Of a DNA stretch of 64,000 nt, positions 23,101 to 38,091 are shown one piece after another. This DNA is from Diphasiastrum complanatum (taxonomy: Eukaryota > Streptophyta > Lycopodiopsida > Lycopodiales > Lycopodiaceae). Within the stretch, counting starts at the first letter, position 1. Each line of letters begins with the position of its first letter. The notes below the pieces were generated by a model, which ran no database searches, was not told the origin of the DNA, and saw only the letters and a list, made by a program, of their open reading frames with translations. The position numbers and the translations under genes were made by a program. Where the stretch lies: positions 41,415,305-41,479,304 of the forward strand of contig CM055096.1 in assembly GCA_029204225.1 (NCBI GenBank). Reading direction: 5' to 3'.

Positions 23101-26100
23101 TAGCCGTTGGATCTCCTCAAGCCTGTAACATTTGAATGACGTGCCATTTTTAGTTGAGAAATGTAACTAGAGATTCATAATGCCAATATCAATTCAAATT
23201 TCAAAATTTCAAATGTGACATGTCAAAGTTTAACCTTCAAAATACCAAGGAAACACTCAGGTCCCAAGAGTCAGGACAATATAGATAATAGAGCCAAGAA
23301 CCAAGAGTTTAGCTCGCTCAACCTGTCCATGAACTCATATAGAAGGCCCAACGCGCAACCCTCTCAATCTGTAAGGTGCAGGACAATGTAGATAGGCTGT
23401 TGGCCTACGACAATGGATCGGGCCTCATCCCTGAAATGAAGATGAGAGCATGATCAACTTGGACCTCCTACCCTTGGGCTTTTGTTATGGCCTCCATTGC
23501 ACCCACTCATTCGGAATGACCATTTGCCTCAAGTTTGCTTGAACTCTCAATAGTCATTCCAAGACTATGAACATAAGCACAAACTTGCATAGTGCATTCC
23601 AAATTTGCATTAGGACAATCTTGAATCATCAAAGCAAGAACAATGAACATGACTAGTGACTATTAGGCTCTAGCTAGTAGCTATGAACCGTGAACATAAT
23701 AAATGTCAGATGAATCATGGTATCTTCAATCTAGAATCTAGATATATCATATCACAAATTCTCATGAATTACAATAGTAATTAGTTATTAGTAATTTGCA
23801 AGTAGTCTAAGCTACAAAACTGGTGGGGGCAGGTCTCAGGACCTCCAGGTTGGAGTGTCTCCTGAACATGCTCAAGGACCTTGGCCTCTTGGCGATGAAT
23901 CTCACTAAGGACAACCCTGTGTCAAGCACCACCTTGACCCATGATATCTTGGCTACATCCTCGACCAGGTTGTCCAAGCAATGTGCAACATAAGGTGTCC
24001 AAAAAATGTGGGGGTAGGTCTCATCAATGAGCCTACCCATGTCAACGCAATTTCTTGTATTGTCCATGACAACCTGTATAGTGCACAAAATTCAAACGAT
24101 TGGTCATTCAACATATTAACATTTTCTATTGATGAATCGATTGTGAACGATGAACATTGTACAAAGTTGTGAGCGCATCAAAATCTTAGAAGATATTAGA
24201 GTCGCGGTGCACTGTGGCAACTCATAGTTGGCTCATGAGGGTTTCAACTTTCAAAGTGGAACTTTTGGAACTTGGAACTTGAAAGTTCTGAATTGGAATT
24301 TGGAACTATAAGAAAACTTAATCTAGGCTTGAGCGATGTGCAATGTGCATTGAGTCTTGACCCTTGTCACTGACTCACTTGAGAACTCAAAACTCAGAAC
24401 TTCGAACTTCAAACTTCTTAGAAGTTAGGCTAATTAGTAAGTAGTTAGAACTTAGAACTTACTACTTACTACTTGTCGTGTGGCGTGTACTTAGTAGTAA
24501 CTAGTTACAACTAACAAGTCTAGTAATTAGCAACTCCAAGCAAGTATTCAGTAGTTCCCACTAACTAGTAAGTACTAGTAACTACTAACTTGAAACTTTT
24601 AAGTAGTAAGCTCAAGCCTCATATAAATGTTTATTACAATTCGAGTTGATTATACCTATACGACGTGCCGTGGCCCTACCTCCTCAATGGCAGCTCGAAT
24701 ATGGGTAAACATGTACTTGCCAGTCATTGCTACCCTAGAGGTGCCGATGGATCTCAAGAACATCGTCCCCATGTTGGAAGACACGAAGATATTCAACATG
24801 TGGCGCTTTCATGCATCCCTCCAACTATTAGATATGATGCTGCAGCCTTACCTAGTTCACAACAGTACTGCTGGAGGTTGAAAGATTTGAATTTAAGGCT
24901 ACTTGAATCAAAGGCTTGTAAGTAGCGTAAATAGTGCATTTTGTGTACAGGTTTTTCAAATTTTTTGAATGTATATGCCTATTGTATACTTGTTGCACAT
25001 GTATGCTAGCTCATCTGGATAAGTGTGTGGTCTTGCATACAACGGGGCATTCGTGCATGTACTTATTGTAACATGGCCTGTAATGACCAATGATTGGTTA
25101 GTCCCTTCAACCCTCCAAGCCATTGAGCAGTCAGTCTCTTCGACCACTCAAAACCCATACCGTTTAACTCAATGCACTCTCCTTACATTCATGTACATTA
25201 CTTTAGGATGCATTAGACATCCATGCAATTGAAAATGCCATAAAATGCAATTTGTAGCAATTCCTCATGGAACTTATTTCAAAAACTTGACTCTTGTTGG
25301 GTATATTGTAGGTATTATTTTTGCTTGTCACTTTTTCGGTGTATAATATTATCCAGTGTCTAAATATTTGATTGCTTTTTGGCAGCTTGCGTTGTGGCAT
25401 GTACATTTTGTCTTTCTTCAAACAATTTGGGAGAAAGCCCTTTTGCTTGGTGCTTGTTTCCTTTCCAGTATTGTCGTTGTTGCTTTCTCTCCCTTTCAAA
25501 CCCAGTAAGTAGTTTGAGGAAGTTTTGTTTCCTTGGTCAATGTTTTTTGGTAGAGGTTATACTTGATGAATGCAACACAAGTACATTGCTTTCATTTAAC
25601 AAGTTAAGCAAACCATAAACCCTACACCACATGTAGTTTGATCTAATTCAGTTGATTTCTTCATTCCATGCCAGGCCAAGACTTTGTGGTCCTAAGGGTC
25701 GTTTGAGCAAGTTGATGGAGCTCACTCCCTTTGCTTCAGCTTTTTGGTGATTAGTCTCTGATTGGAAAATTCTTTAAAACCTTAATTTTTTGTCTAGCTT
25801 TGTGAATTTGTTGGTCGTACGTTGCTATTGAATTATGCTATAATATGTTTTTGTTTTGTAGGGTCTTTGTGGTTGCATTGACTATGAAGCTGAAATTTGA
25901 TGGTTTCTGTGATGATAAGGATTCTGTTGGGTCAAAAAGGGTAATACAAGCTACCTTTCGTAGATGAGGATGTCATTTTGTAGTTTTTTGTAGGTACTAT
26001 TGTGGTTATTGATTGGGATGAAATCAATTTTGCATTAGAACAATATTCTTTTGGGGCATTCTTTTTGGATGGCTTGTCTTAAGTAGGACCGTCATAGCCA

Positions 26101-29100
26101 ATGTTGATGGTGTTTTGGTTGATTTTCAATAGTATCTTGGCGTAACGAGCATATATCTAAAGGACTTCTTTGTTGCTCATTCCAATCTTCCACGAGTGAG
26201 TGTCTCTTTCTTATGCACTTATGTAGATTTTTTCTTTTCTAATGAGTGTTTTTGCTAATGATTACATGCTAGTTTTTATGAGAGTACCATATTTCAAGTG
26301 AATATTTTTGACTTCTTTTGTCAATTGATATTTTTGTTTGTTAATGATTTAAGATATTCTCCTTGCTATGAAGTTTTTGACACAATTTGTACTTGAAATG
26401 CTCGTGTTACACAGGATCCTTTGAAAGAGTTTGTTTTTCACAATGAATTTTGCCAATTGGGAGAATCATCTTCAGACGAGTTGACTTGGGTAGTTTTGAT
26501 CTTTCCACTTTCTTTGACTTCAGATGCAATGCATGTTAAATTGGATCATTCTTTCATTGCACCCCTTGAACATGGATATGTAACTTCAAGTGATGTTTTT
26601 GTGCTTTGCTATAGGTTTCTTACTCACAAAGTAGAATAGAATACGTAAAAGTTAAATCATTTTTTTTATCAATCTCTTTCAAAGTATATTGTAGTAACTT
26701 AGAGAAGAGTTTGTTGCTAGTCTCCACCCAACCAATTGCCACATGGATGTGAGTTGAAATGCCCCTACATGGCTCCTATATAAATTTTCTAAAGCACTTC
26801 TAAACCTTGACATATTAGTCTCCACCCAACCAATTGCCACATGGATGTGAGTTGAAATGCCCCTACATGGCTCCTATATAAATTTTCTAAAGCACTTCTA
26901 TATCTTGACATATTTTGGGTTGACATACCCCTGATGCAGTGGACTAAGTGTCCCCTGCAACTCATGACACATCCTTTTGATTAGTCAACCCCTACTTATG
27001 TGCGACCCAATATCCTTATACAAAGTACAAGCTAGTGCCCTTGTCATATCGTTTTACAGTCTTGTCACCACAAGCCAGAGACCAAGTCATTTTCCTGATT
27101 GATATTTACATTTTTTATAGCGTGCAAAGGATTACAAATATAGCAAGATATAACATTCTTTCCCTCAAGCAACATCTTCCATGTGTTGTGCATGCAAGTT
27201 GTGCTCGGTTTTCTAGGTAGAATCATTGAAAGGTCCAATGTGCCATGCAACCAGGCACTCATGGAGTAATTGATTTTGCAATCGTCTGTTCCTCCTATCC
27301 AATACCCATTGTAGGTTCATATATCACCTTGTAGGTCTATGTATCACCTCTCTATGCTCTTGAAAACAAATGTCTTTATGAGTCAACGTATCATCTCTGT
27401 CATGTGATTCTCGGTTGAGTCATGAAACATGAAAAATTGGATGACTTATACAATTTCGAGGCAGCACCTTATGAGCAAGCTTATATATTCTTGTAATCAT
27501 TTTCCAAGTTCCAAGGTCCAAAGTATGCTGTTAGATTATCATAACATTTCCTTTTCTTTAGAGAAGTTGGGTCCATTGGAATATGGAGAAACATTGTGTT
27601 CCCTTCCTCGAACTCCCTCAATGTGTGATTGTAGGGACTTTTCCTTACCCAATTTCAAACCCTCTTTCCAAGCACAGGCGAAGCAAACTAGATGTGAAGA
27701 GGATTTTTCTTTCGTGAAGGTTCAGGACATCTTGAGATCAGGAGGTACAAGTGCCGAGGTAGGTGCCTGATTGTCTATAATAGATACCTTTTGAAGATTT
27801 GCTTGTGGATTTTCTTCTTTGAACATATTAGGTTCTTCAAAATCTTTTGGAACGATTGCCTCATAAATCTTTGGCGAGTGTGCTCCAAAAAGCATTTGCA
27901 GAATGTCAGGTGCTTGACTGGCTTGTTGAGGATCCAGTGTCTCTTTTGCTCATGCCTGCTGCTCGTATTCAGTAAACTGATCGAATCCTTCTCCAAGGGA
28001 GGGGCTTGGAAAGGAATAGGGCTCTAAGGCATATTAAATTGAAGGTTTGCCTCAAGGGGGTTGGAGTCATCAATCAGATTCATAAAGAATTGGGTAGTTG
28101 GTGAAACTTTGGTGGTTTGTGTGATGGGAGATCGGGGGGGTGAAACAATCTGCTCTTCCGCGGCCACAGTTGTTGACCCGATTTTAACGGAGTGGAAGGA
28201 GTTGCCATCTGTTTTGTGGAAACTGTAGAGGTCGAGTGAATGGTAGGTCTAATGTTGACTGCAACAAGAATAGTAGCAGCTGCTGGCGTTGGTTGCGAAG
28301 TACATCGTCATACCGTAGCTAGTGAGCGGGGTGAAACTATCTCGCTGCGGATACGTCGACGACTTTGGGATGTGCTCCCTTGTTGAGATCTGGTCCCTGG
28401 TGTCTGAGCATATTCCTTGACAAATTGTCTGTAATATCCCGCCAAACCTAGAAAGATCTGAAGTTCTAAAATATTCTGAGGTCTCAGCCAACTGAGTATG
28501 GCTTTAACCTTACTGGGGTCCATCTTAATCCCATCTGCCGAGATAATGTGACCCAAATACGCTACTTCTTCAATGAAGAATTCACACTTGGTTTCTTTAG
28601 CATAAACCTTATGCTTTCTAAGCAGTCGAAACACCTTTCTGAAGTGTTTAAGATGCTCCTTCCTCGTTTTGCTGTAGACGAGGATGTCATCTAAAAATAC
28701 GACTACAAACTTACCCAAGTATGGTCTGAGGACACTGTTCATCAAGGTCATAAAGGTAGCTGGAGCATTTGTGAGCCCAAATGGCATCACTTTAAACTCA
28801 TAATGACCATGACGAGTCCTAAAAGTTGTTCTTTCTTTATACAGACTTGGTGATATCCCGATCTGAGGTCTATTTTACTGAAAAATTTAGCCCCGTCGAG
28901 TTGATCAAACAACTCGTCTGCCCGAGGCATAGGATACTTATTCTTAATTGTGACTTTATTGAGGGCTCTGTAATCTATGCAAAGACGCATAGACCCCTCT
29001 TTCTTTTTCACCAAAAGGGCTGGTGAGGCCCATGGTGAACTACTGGTCTGAATTTGGCCTTTCCCAAGATAATCTGTTAACTGCCTAGTTATTTCTTCAT

Positions 29101-32100
29101 CCTCTGTTCGGCTAACCCGATACGGAGGTTTAGAAACAGGTGCTGTACCTGGTACTAGGTTTATTACATGATCTACCTCTCTGCTAGGTGGTAAACCATG
29201 CGGTAAATCTCCAGGAAAAACATCTTTAAATTTAGACAATAAAGTCTCTAATTTACTTACTTTCTGCTATAAAGAACTGGAAATAGAAACTTCAGGAATA
29301 AACTGAAAGTCACATAGGAATATCTGATGGTTGTCATCTCCGATTAACTGACAGAGCTCTAAACTGCAGACCATAGGGCTGTTGGGAACATCATGCTCCC
29401 CATGCAACTGGATCTCTCGGCCTTTATGCTGAAAGCTGAGGTTATTCTCCTGATAATTTCTGTGGAGGGAAGGTCCTAAGCTGTAGAGCCAGTCTCTCCC
29501 GAGAACAATGTTTGTGCGATCCAGATGCATTATCTGAAAGTTTATTTCATCTCGGTACCCCTGAATACCAAGATTTAGATTACTTACCATAGTTTTCCAA
29601 ATTTTCTTATCTTCACCCTTAGCTAATGAAACTATGTACCTATGCTGACTAAGTACTTCTGGAAGTCTGAGTTTTTTAACTAGGGTGTAGTTGATGAAAT
29701 TATGGGTTGCCCCATCATCAGCCATAACTCTGACTGACTGGTTACCAACTTTCCCATGCATACGTACTAGGTCATGCGGCCCAAAGCTGAAGGGTCTCAC
29801 TAGCATTGCAGAGGTCAGCTGGCAACAGTGTTCATGGTCTTCATGAAACACTTTGATCTCGGAAGCTGCCGAGTCACTGGGGAAACTTACAGTCTGAACA
29901 AGATGAACTTGTTTTTTATCTTTTTTATCTTTCTTAGTGAAAGGCCCCTTGGGACATTGTCTGACTGTGTCCCTTGCCCGTGCACACAAAGCACAAACGT
30001 TCTTGTTTGGCTTTCTCAAAATCTTCTGGTTGTAAGGGCCGTATGAGCAATGGGCGTTTCTGAGGAGCTTCACCTTTTACTTTATCTTCTTTCTTTCGTT
30101 TTAAAAATTTCTTTTTAATTTGAAAGTCTTTTTGAGAAGGCTGCTCAGAAAGGGGCTGCTGTCTCGCCCTCTTCCTACCCACTGAATCATCATAGATTTG
30201 AGCATATCTGAGAGCTTGCTCTAGGGTAGTAGGCGAGTTTTTCTGGACCTCTACTTTATATGAGGCCACAGACAAATCCCCTGACTTTCTAATAGTCACC
30301 CATATTTTTAATTTTTAAGATTGCTTCTTGATACTGCGAGATATATTGGATTAGGGACTTGTCCATTACTGTTTTCTCCCAGGCTTCCCAGGCTCTATCA
30401 AGTTCATTTTCAGGTAGAAATTCTCTTAGGAAGGCTTCTTCAAAGGCATTCCATGACCGGGGAGTCTGCCCAGTCTCCTGGAGATTTAACCACCACTTAT
30501 AGGCCATGGGCCCTAGGGAAAGACTGGCCTCAATTGCTTGCAAATGGTCAGGGGTCTGTTTAAGAGCATGAATGTTCTTCCATTTGCTGAGAAAGGTTTT
30601 TAGAATGTCTGCGTTTCTATCCTTCTCTTCCCCAATAAAAGTAGGAGGCTTTAAGTCTTTAAAGACACTGGGGTGAGACCGCATAGGCTCACCCGAAACT
30701 GATGGAAGCGGAGAAGGGGATGGCTGAGATGTGGATGGGAGGCTTCCTTTCGCGGAGTTCAAAATTAAACTTTTGAGCTCGGCGAACGAGTTGTCCATAC
30801 TAGATTTGAAATTGGCGAAAGCTAGTTTCAATTCATCCACTTTTGTTACCAAGTGGAGAAACTGCTCCTTGGTAACCAATTCGTCGAGTTCTTCAGCGAA
30901 TTGCTCCTGTTCTTCAACTTCCATGGGTTCTTTCCCCTTACTAAAAGTCAAGGCTTTTGTTTCAAGTTCATCGATGCCTCTCTCCGGGGGTTGATCAGGT
31001 CCCTGAGGTGTGGTCATTTTCGGAACCGAAAGAGATGTACCTTAACTTTTGACTTAAAGTATGAAAAAAGATTGACTAAACGGGAAACACGAAAGTAGAA
31101 TACTTAGCTCTTTCTTAGGACTGTACTTCCAGAGAGAAAAGCAAGAAACCCCCTCAGTTCTTCCGTAGCTATCCAATCGGTCTTCTCAAACTGCATGAAA
31201 TCAAGTGAAGGTATTCCTAGAAAATTTGTAAACCCTCACTGATGGAGTTGAATCTGCTGTCTTCGAAAATCAGGTTTAAAAGCCGAAAAGGTACAACAAA
31301 TTTCCGATTTACTTGTCCTCCACCCTATGTCAGATGAGCATACCTGTTTCCATACAAAATTCAGGTTTGGAGCCACAAAACCAATCCCAAAAGGACACCC
31401 TGCTCGCTGGTCAATCCTCTATGTCTGCTGCAAATCCCTGCTGGAAAACACAGATGGATGACTGAAACAGATCCGCGCTAGACTTGCAGATTTCTGGACT
31501 TGTGGAGGAAGAACTCTCGCTGACCAATCTTGCAGATTTGTTAGAAAAACCCACCCCCTTAGGCTTCTAAAAAACAGGGATGGATTTGGAAATTGGTATA
31601 TGCCTGCCCAGCGCTGATCTTTCCTTTGATTTTACTCTTAAAATCCCCTTGCAAAAGAAGGATTTGATGCTGCAGCTACAGCGATGGAGCTGCCCTCCGT
31701 TTCTGAAAAAAAATCCACTCAATTTGCATCAAATTACACTATCAACACATCGAAGGAGAGCTAATTCTACAACGATGTATCTATCTCCCTCTTTCCTGAA
31801 TGTTAGAAGATCTTTTCCCACACTCTGATAGCTTTTTTTCTCTTGCTGAACTAAACTCCCAAAGATGGAGATGGCTCTGATACCAGTGTAAGAGATCCTA
31901 ACACCACAGTAGGGCAAACACTCACTGAACCACAGCCTTGCCTACTCCCTGATATGGAGCATGCCCCTCCTAGCCCAGTGTGAGGCTTGGTAGCTTGCAT
32001 ACTGCCAAGTGTCGGCCACGTGGCACTGACGTGCCCGACTGCACGTCGGGACCCAACGTGGGGCCCTATCTTGCTGACAGGGTCCCTAAGCTGTGTTAGG

Positions 32101-35100
32101 CCTGCCATGGCTATGGACCGTGCCGAGGCACACTACTCAGACTGTCTTGCCCTGTTGGTCGTGTACGCTGGACACGACCCTGATTGTGGTATCTGACCTC
32201 CTGTGTTCTCTAGGTTTCGGCATTGGTTACGTGCTCGTAACACATGGTGTGAAGGCCCATTGCCTTGAGCAGAGGCTCGGCAAATTGGAGTCATTCCGCC
32301 ACTTGTTCAATGCTAGCAAGAGCAACTAGGATTGTGTTCAAGAGGTACAGACCTTTGAACCGTCGATAGGGGTGAAATTGAGGCTTCAGAACTAGAGGAA
32401 TATTGAGTGGAAACTGCGTGTTTAGACATGATTGCAAGTCTGAGAGTGCATGCAGAAGGCTAGTTGGAAGTTTTGAAAAATGTTTTCAATTTTGTTTTTG
32501 CAAGAGCTTTGTTGGCATTGGGGCAAAATGAGTAGAGGATTTTGGGTAGCCTATAAGACAAAGTGCTATTTTGGCAAATTAGTTCTGGAAGAAAACTTGA
32601 TAGGCCTCTTTAGTACTGTGAAACAAGTTACCAAAATTTTCGGCAAAGGTTTCTGACCAATCTTGAAGCTCGGCGAAGGTTCTGAAGGTACAGCGAGGGT
32701 TTAACATTCGCCCAGGTACTGCATTTAATAGCTTTACTTAGGCCTGGTACAAACCAATTTTGATGTTTTGAATCTATCTGTCAGGTCCGCGAAGGTTCAT
32801 AATCACTTCTTGATGCTCGACGAAGGTTTCCGAAGTTACATAGAGTTGAACCTTCGCCTAACATCTATTTGAATACTTTCGATGCAAACCAACCTTCGCA
32901 CACTTTATTGTATCTAGAAAACATTGTTTGGAATCAATTGTAATCTTGGGGAAGGTTGTTTTGCTTATATAAAAAATTAGCCTTGCTAGTGATTTTTGAC
33001 CTCTTACTTACTTGAAAAATCAAATTTCATCTTCTTTGTTTTGATGACTTTTTCTCGTCTTTTTCCAATATATTTTTTTTAAATGTCTTTTCTCAAGAAA
33101 ATAGAAAATAATTAATAGAAAACAACAAAAATAAAAAAGACAATAAAATAAAATCTGCTAGATTGGAAATAAGTAGGAAGATTTTGCTGCCAAAACTTGC
33201 GTAATCAGTTGCCATTGACTGGAGTATCAAAACGTGTTCCATCTAGATGTTCCAATACCACTGCTCCATAAGTTAGGATTTCCTTGACTAGATATGGTCC
33301 CTTGTGAACTTCAATTTTCCTTTGATTAGCTTAGTTTTGTACATCAGTGCCAAATCACCCTCTTTTAGATCCTTTTTACGAAATCTTCTATCATGCCAAG
33401 CTTTCTGGCGAGCTTTCTTAGCTGGTAATGCATGAATTGCCATCAATCTCGTTTCACATAACTTATTCAATGCTTCATGATGCAGTTGTAAGGATTTTGA
33501 CTCATCCAAACGTTCAATTGTCGCTATTTGTAAGGATGGTACAATGAACTTGATTGGCATAACAACATCCTGGTCATAAACCAAACGAAAAGGCGTTTAA
33601 ATTTTGCTAACTGTATAAGCAGTTCAAAATGCCCATAATGCAACATGCAACTTATGTTCCTAATCCGATCTGCTAGCCTCAATGGTTTAATACCGCATAA
33701 TATCTTTTTAGAAGATTCAACTTGTCCATTTCCCCTTGGGTAGTAAGGTGTACTAAACCGATGTATCACAAAAAATTCCTCCAAAAGAGCTTTGATTGTT
33801 TCAATGATGAAATGAGTGCCTTGATTAATCACAATTTCAGTAGGGCATCCAAATCTGACTACAACGTTTTCATACAAGAACTTTGCAGTAGACCTTGCAT
33901 TTGCAACCTGCAAAACTTTTCCTTCAACCCATTTGGTCATATAATCAGTAGCCACAAGAATATAACGTGCCTGAGTACCCCTTGCAACTGGATGTATCGA
34001 TCTAACATAATCCAGTCTCCACTTTTCAAATGGCGCTTCTGCTAAAACAGGCTCATAATGTGCTTTAGTAGGTCACCGCGTGCACGTTGACAAACATCAT
34101 AGGATTGAATATACTTCTCGGTATCCTTATGAATGGTTGGCCACCAACACCCCTTGATTGTAAAATTTCACGAACAGTGATATCAGCTGCAAATGACCTC
34201 CATCAATTAACATGATAAGATCTGGTACTTCATGTGGCAACATGCATCTTTGTAGAATGTCATCAGTTCCTCTTCGATACAATTGCCCTGTAATTGATAC
34301 GGTTGTGCCTTTAAAATCAACTTACGTTGTTGAACCTTTGTCAATGGTTCACTTGGTTGTCTATGCATCAGATATTCAACAATATCAACTGCCTTTTAGG
34401 TACTACTTCCACATAGAACAACACTACATTTAGTAGTTCATCATCTACTTTGGTATTCACAGCTGTTGTTTGAATCTTTGAAACATGATCCACAATGTAA
34501 TGCTGTTTACCCTTTCGCTACCACACAAATCAAATTTTGATAACAATTGTAACCTTCTTGCAATCCTACTTGTATTGTAGGTTTTGTTTACAAGATATAA
34601 CAATGGTTGATGATCTGTATAGAATGCAAATTGCATAGTCATCAAATAATGACGATATTTCTTAATAGAAAACACCATCGCTTAGGCTTCTCTTTCCGTT
34701 GTGGAAGAATTGACTTCAGCATCATTCAACTGTCGGCTAGCGAACCTGTAACCTTCGCCAATCCCATCATTAAGTTCAGATCAGTCCCAATTATGTACTA
34801 AAAAAAAAGCCAGTGAAGGTTACTAAGCTATAGGAGGGTCATTATTGCCGTATTTGTGACACTTATAGAGTATAGACATAAATGATCCAATTATCAATCT
34901 CGAAAATCATCTTGACATAATTTATCAATTTGATGGATCAAACTCAGTACGGGTAATGCATTAGACCTCCCTTCACATGGACAGTTAAACCAGTTCCACA
35001 GAAAGCTGATGATAATTCCTCAACAACAGATCACACAATGGATCCTGAAGATAAGGCGATGGGAATTCATTACGATTCACAAACTAACATTGTCAATTGG

Positions 35101-37996
35101 GAATCAAGCATTGGCGACGATCGATTGCACAACAAGGTATATGAGTCATCATGATGATATATTAGAAGTGAGTGTTACACCTGCCAACAATCGAACTCTT
35201 GATACGACCATTACTTACACGGTGAACATGATGAATGTGCCTTGGATTTCAACTAATGCAGTCCCAAATCCAATAGAAGATGAACTTGTAACGGTTAGCC
35301 ATGCTCTATCTTAGAACGAGGAAGGTGACCTAACGGATGAGCAGATCTTGCGGCATACGGATCCAACTAGATTTGGGATGCGTCGAATTCCAGATCGGGG
35401 CCAATGACAAAGAAGTCATTATAATAAAGTTCTCTGATGGAGTTATCCTCCGAACGAGGCAATTACTAAGGTTGCTCTTGATATCAGTGAGCATGTTGCT
35501 GAATCAACTTCATTGGACATGGAGAAGGAGAAGATCGTTGCAGAGGCTAATTCTTTGAGTCATAAATCATTGAAATCAAAATCGTCAGTGGCCAAGAAAT
35601 CAAAAACTAAAACCAAGATCAACCCTTTGGAACAAGAAAAAGAAGATGAAGGTCAACATGATATGCTAGAGCATTTTAAAAAGTTATACCTTGGATGATG
35701 TGGTAATCATGTTGCCAAAAGCTCATCATAAACCTGAAGAAGATGTGCCAAATACGCAAGAGGTTTATGATGGACCTGTTCGTACTCAATCAATGAATTT
35801 AGTTGAATCAGGTGAAGAAGAAAAGATAGTCCAAGAGGAACCACAACTATCTTCATCCCAATTCTCAGAATTGCAGAAGTTGATGGTCGAATATAAAGAT
35901 TGTTTTGCGTGGTCCTACAAAGACCTGAAGGGTATTCCCATGTCGGTAGTACAACATGCAATTCCATTGGTAGCAATTCCAAAATTGAGCCAATTCTATC
36001 GATGTAATCCAAATTACACGGAATTGATAAAAAAAAAGAGTTACAAAGATTACTGGATGCTGCTTTCATTTATGAAATCAAGCATACAAAATGGGTGTCA
36101 CCAATCGTAATTGTACCAAAGAAGAATGGCAAGATGCGAATGTGTAACTGAAGGCCTTGAATGCAGTAACCAGAAAGGATCACTTTCCTTTACTTTTCAC
36201 AGAGACTGTATTGGATCGTATCGATGGTGCTGAAGCATACAGTTTCCTAGATGGATTCAATGGATACAATCAAGGCAAGATCGCACCTGAAAATCAACAT
36301 AAAATTGCATTTGCCACTGAATGAGGAACCTACGCCTATAAAGTAATGCCCTTTGGATTATGCAATGCGCCAAGTACTTTCTACCACGTTATGCGATTTG
36401 CTTTCAAGGATTACTTGCAGAAATTCCTAGAAGTTTATTTGGATTACCTTTGTGTCCAAGGGATGGATACAGATCATTTAAAGCAACTTGAAAAAGTGTT
36501 TGCTCAGTGTCGAAAATTTCAAATTTTCTTTGAAACCAGAGAAGTGTCAAATATGGATAACACATGGCATAGTGTTGGGGCATGTGATTTCACGACATGG
36601 CATTGCTACTGACCATTCCAAAATCAAATTGATTATGGATCTTCCTCCACCAGGCACAATTTGGGAAGTTTATATCTTCATGGGTCATGCAAAAATTACT
36701 ACCGCATTTTTATCCTATTCTTCGTAGATTTGGCAAGTCCAATCTATAAACTGACCATTATTCCGGTCTGGACACTAGAAGCTTTGAAGTCATTCCAAAA
36801 ATTAGAGACTGCATTGATATTCGCACCAATCTTGCGAGCACCAAATTGGACGATCGAGTTTCATGTTCATACTGATGCATCAAAATATGCCATTGGATCA
36901 GTGTTAACACAACCAAGAGAATACAAGAAAGAAGGTTCAACAAACAGTATTGTAATGAAGGTTCTTTTTGAGAATTTGGCATAAAAAATCACCAAAAACA
37001 TTCAATCTGATTATTCGAATAGATCTAAACTTTGGTCGCTTAAGCTGTGGTAGTCTCAGCGACTTCACTGATGATCGAAACTTTGTTGTGAATATTTAGG
37101 AGGGTTGGCGAAGGTTGGTTGAAGGTTAACGGAGAGATATTGATGTTTTTGTTGAAAGAGGTGTGTTACCTTCACAAAAAATGATTAGAATCAATCAGAA
37201 CCTTCACTGGACTTCTATTTTGGAAACTAACTTTTGCCCACTTCACTACTTCGCTTGGCTTTCAGAATTGGGCAAGAACCCTCACCCAAAGAATACCAAG
37301 TTTGCTATACTGGAGGGGGACAAAGGTTGGTTGACCAATTAAGAGCGCTTTGCTTTTTGTATGGATTTCTTACAAGGGGCTTTTGGTTTTTTTGGCTATT
37401 TTTTTCGAAGTTTCTGGAAAATGGCTGGGAAGTAACCTTCACCCTTCAAATTGGAGGTTCAGTGTCTGATGAAGATTTTTCCTCTTTCTCTTCCAAACTG
37501 TAGAAAAGTGAGCGATTTTGGTGTTTTTATAACTTTTTGGTTTCCAAGTGGATCTTAGAATGGATGGACTGTATCCCGTTCCCAACTCATCAATCACAAG
37601 TGATTACAAGCAGGAATTTCAATCAAGATCACTCAAATTATCAAAATCTAACCCTAAACCACCAAGGATGCAAATCTAACCCTATTATGCCAAATCTAAG
37701 ATGCCCAAATGCAAGCTAACATCCATCGAAGCATCATGAACATTCTAAGAAAATGAAAATAATGGTGTTACTCCCTGGCAACGACGCCAAAATTGTAGGG
37801 ACTTTTCCTTACCCACCTTCAAGGCCCATTTCCAAGCACATGTGAAGCAAACAAGATGTGAAGAGGATTCTTTTTTCATGTCATGCGGTAGTTTGATCCC
37901 ATGAGGGCAAAGTTTAGATTCACAATGGTATGCATGCTATGATGACAATCTAACCCTAACATCCATTAACCCTAGTTCTCCATGATCAAGCTTACT

Positions 37997-38091
<95 letters not shown>

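Larger units (their letters stand above)
28405..32242 (-). mobile_element. LTR retrotransposon D: relative of element B, truncated at RT
   Basis: On the minus strand from the right: LTR 32242-31887, Met-tRNA primer site 31885-31873, gag 31017-29934, protease 30073-29267, RT 29239-28405. Gag and RT are nearly the same as in element B, so B and D are one family in opposite orientations in introns 1 and 6. Homology ends abruptly after FVKEYAQ at about 28405, so RNase H, integrase and the 3' LTR are missing. It sits antisense to CTC1. Confidence 0.88.

Noticed and set aside
24627-24925. Two overlapping + strand frames of about 85 codons
   Set aside because: The minus strand here encodes the hAT transposase segment; the + frames are shadows.
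25203-25499. 98-codon minus-strand frame
   Set aside because: It overlaps CTC1 exon 2 antisense and has no recognisable motif.
26490-26639. Continuation of exon 6 through the open frame to 26639
   Set aside because: The next conserved CTC1 segment (PIS...C) is at the start of exon 7, so the read-through is intron; the donor TGG|GTAGTT gives correct phase.
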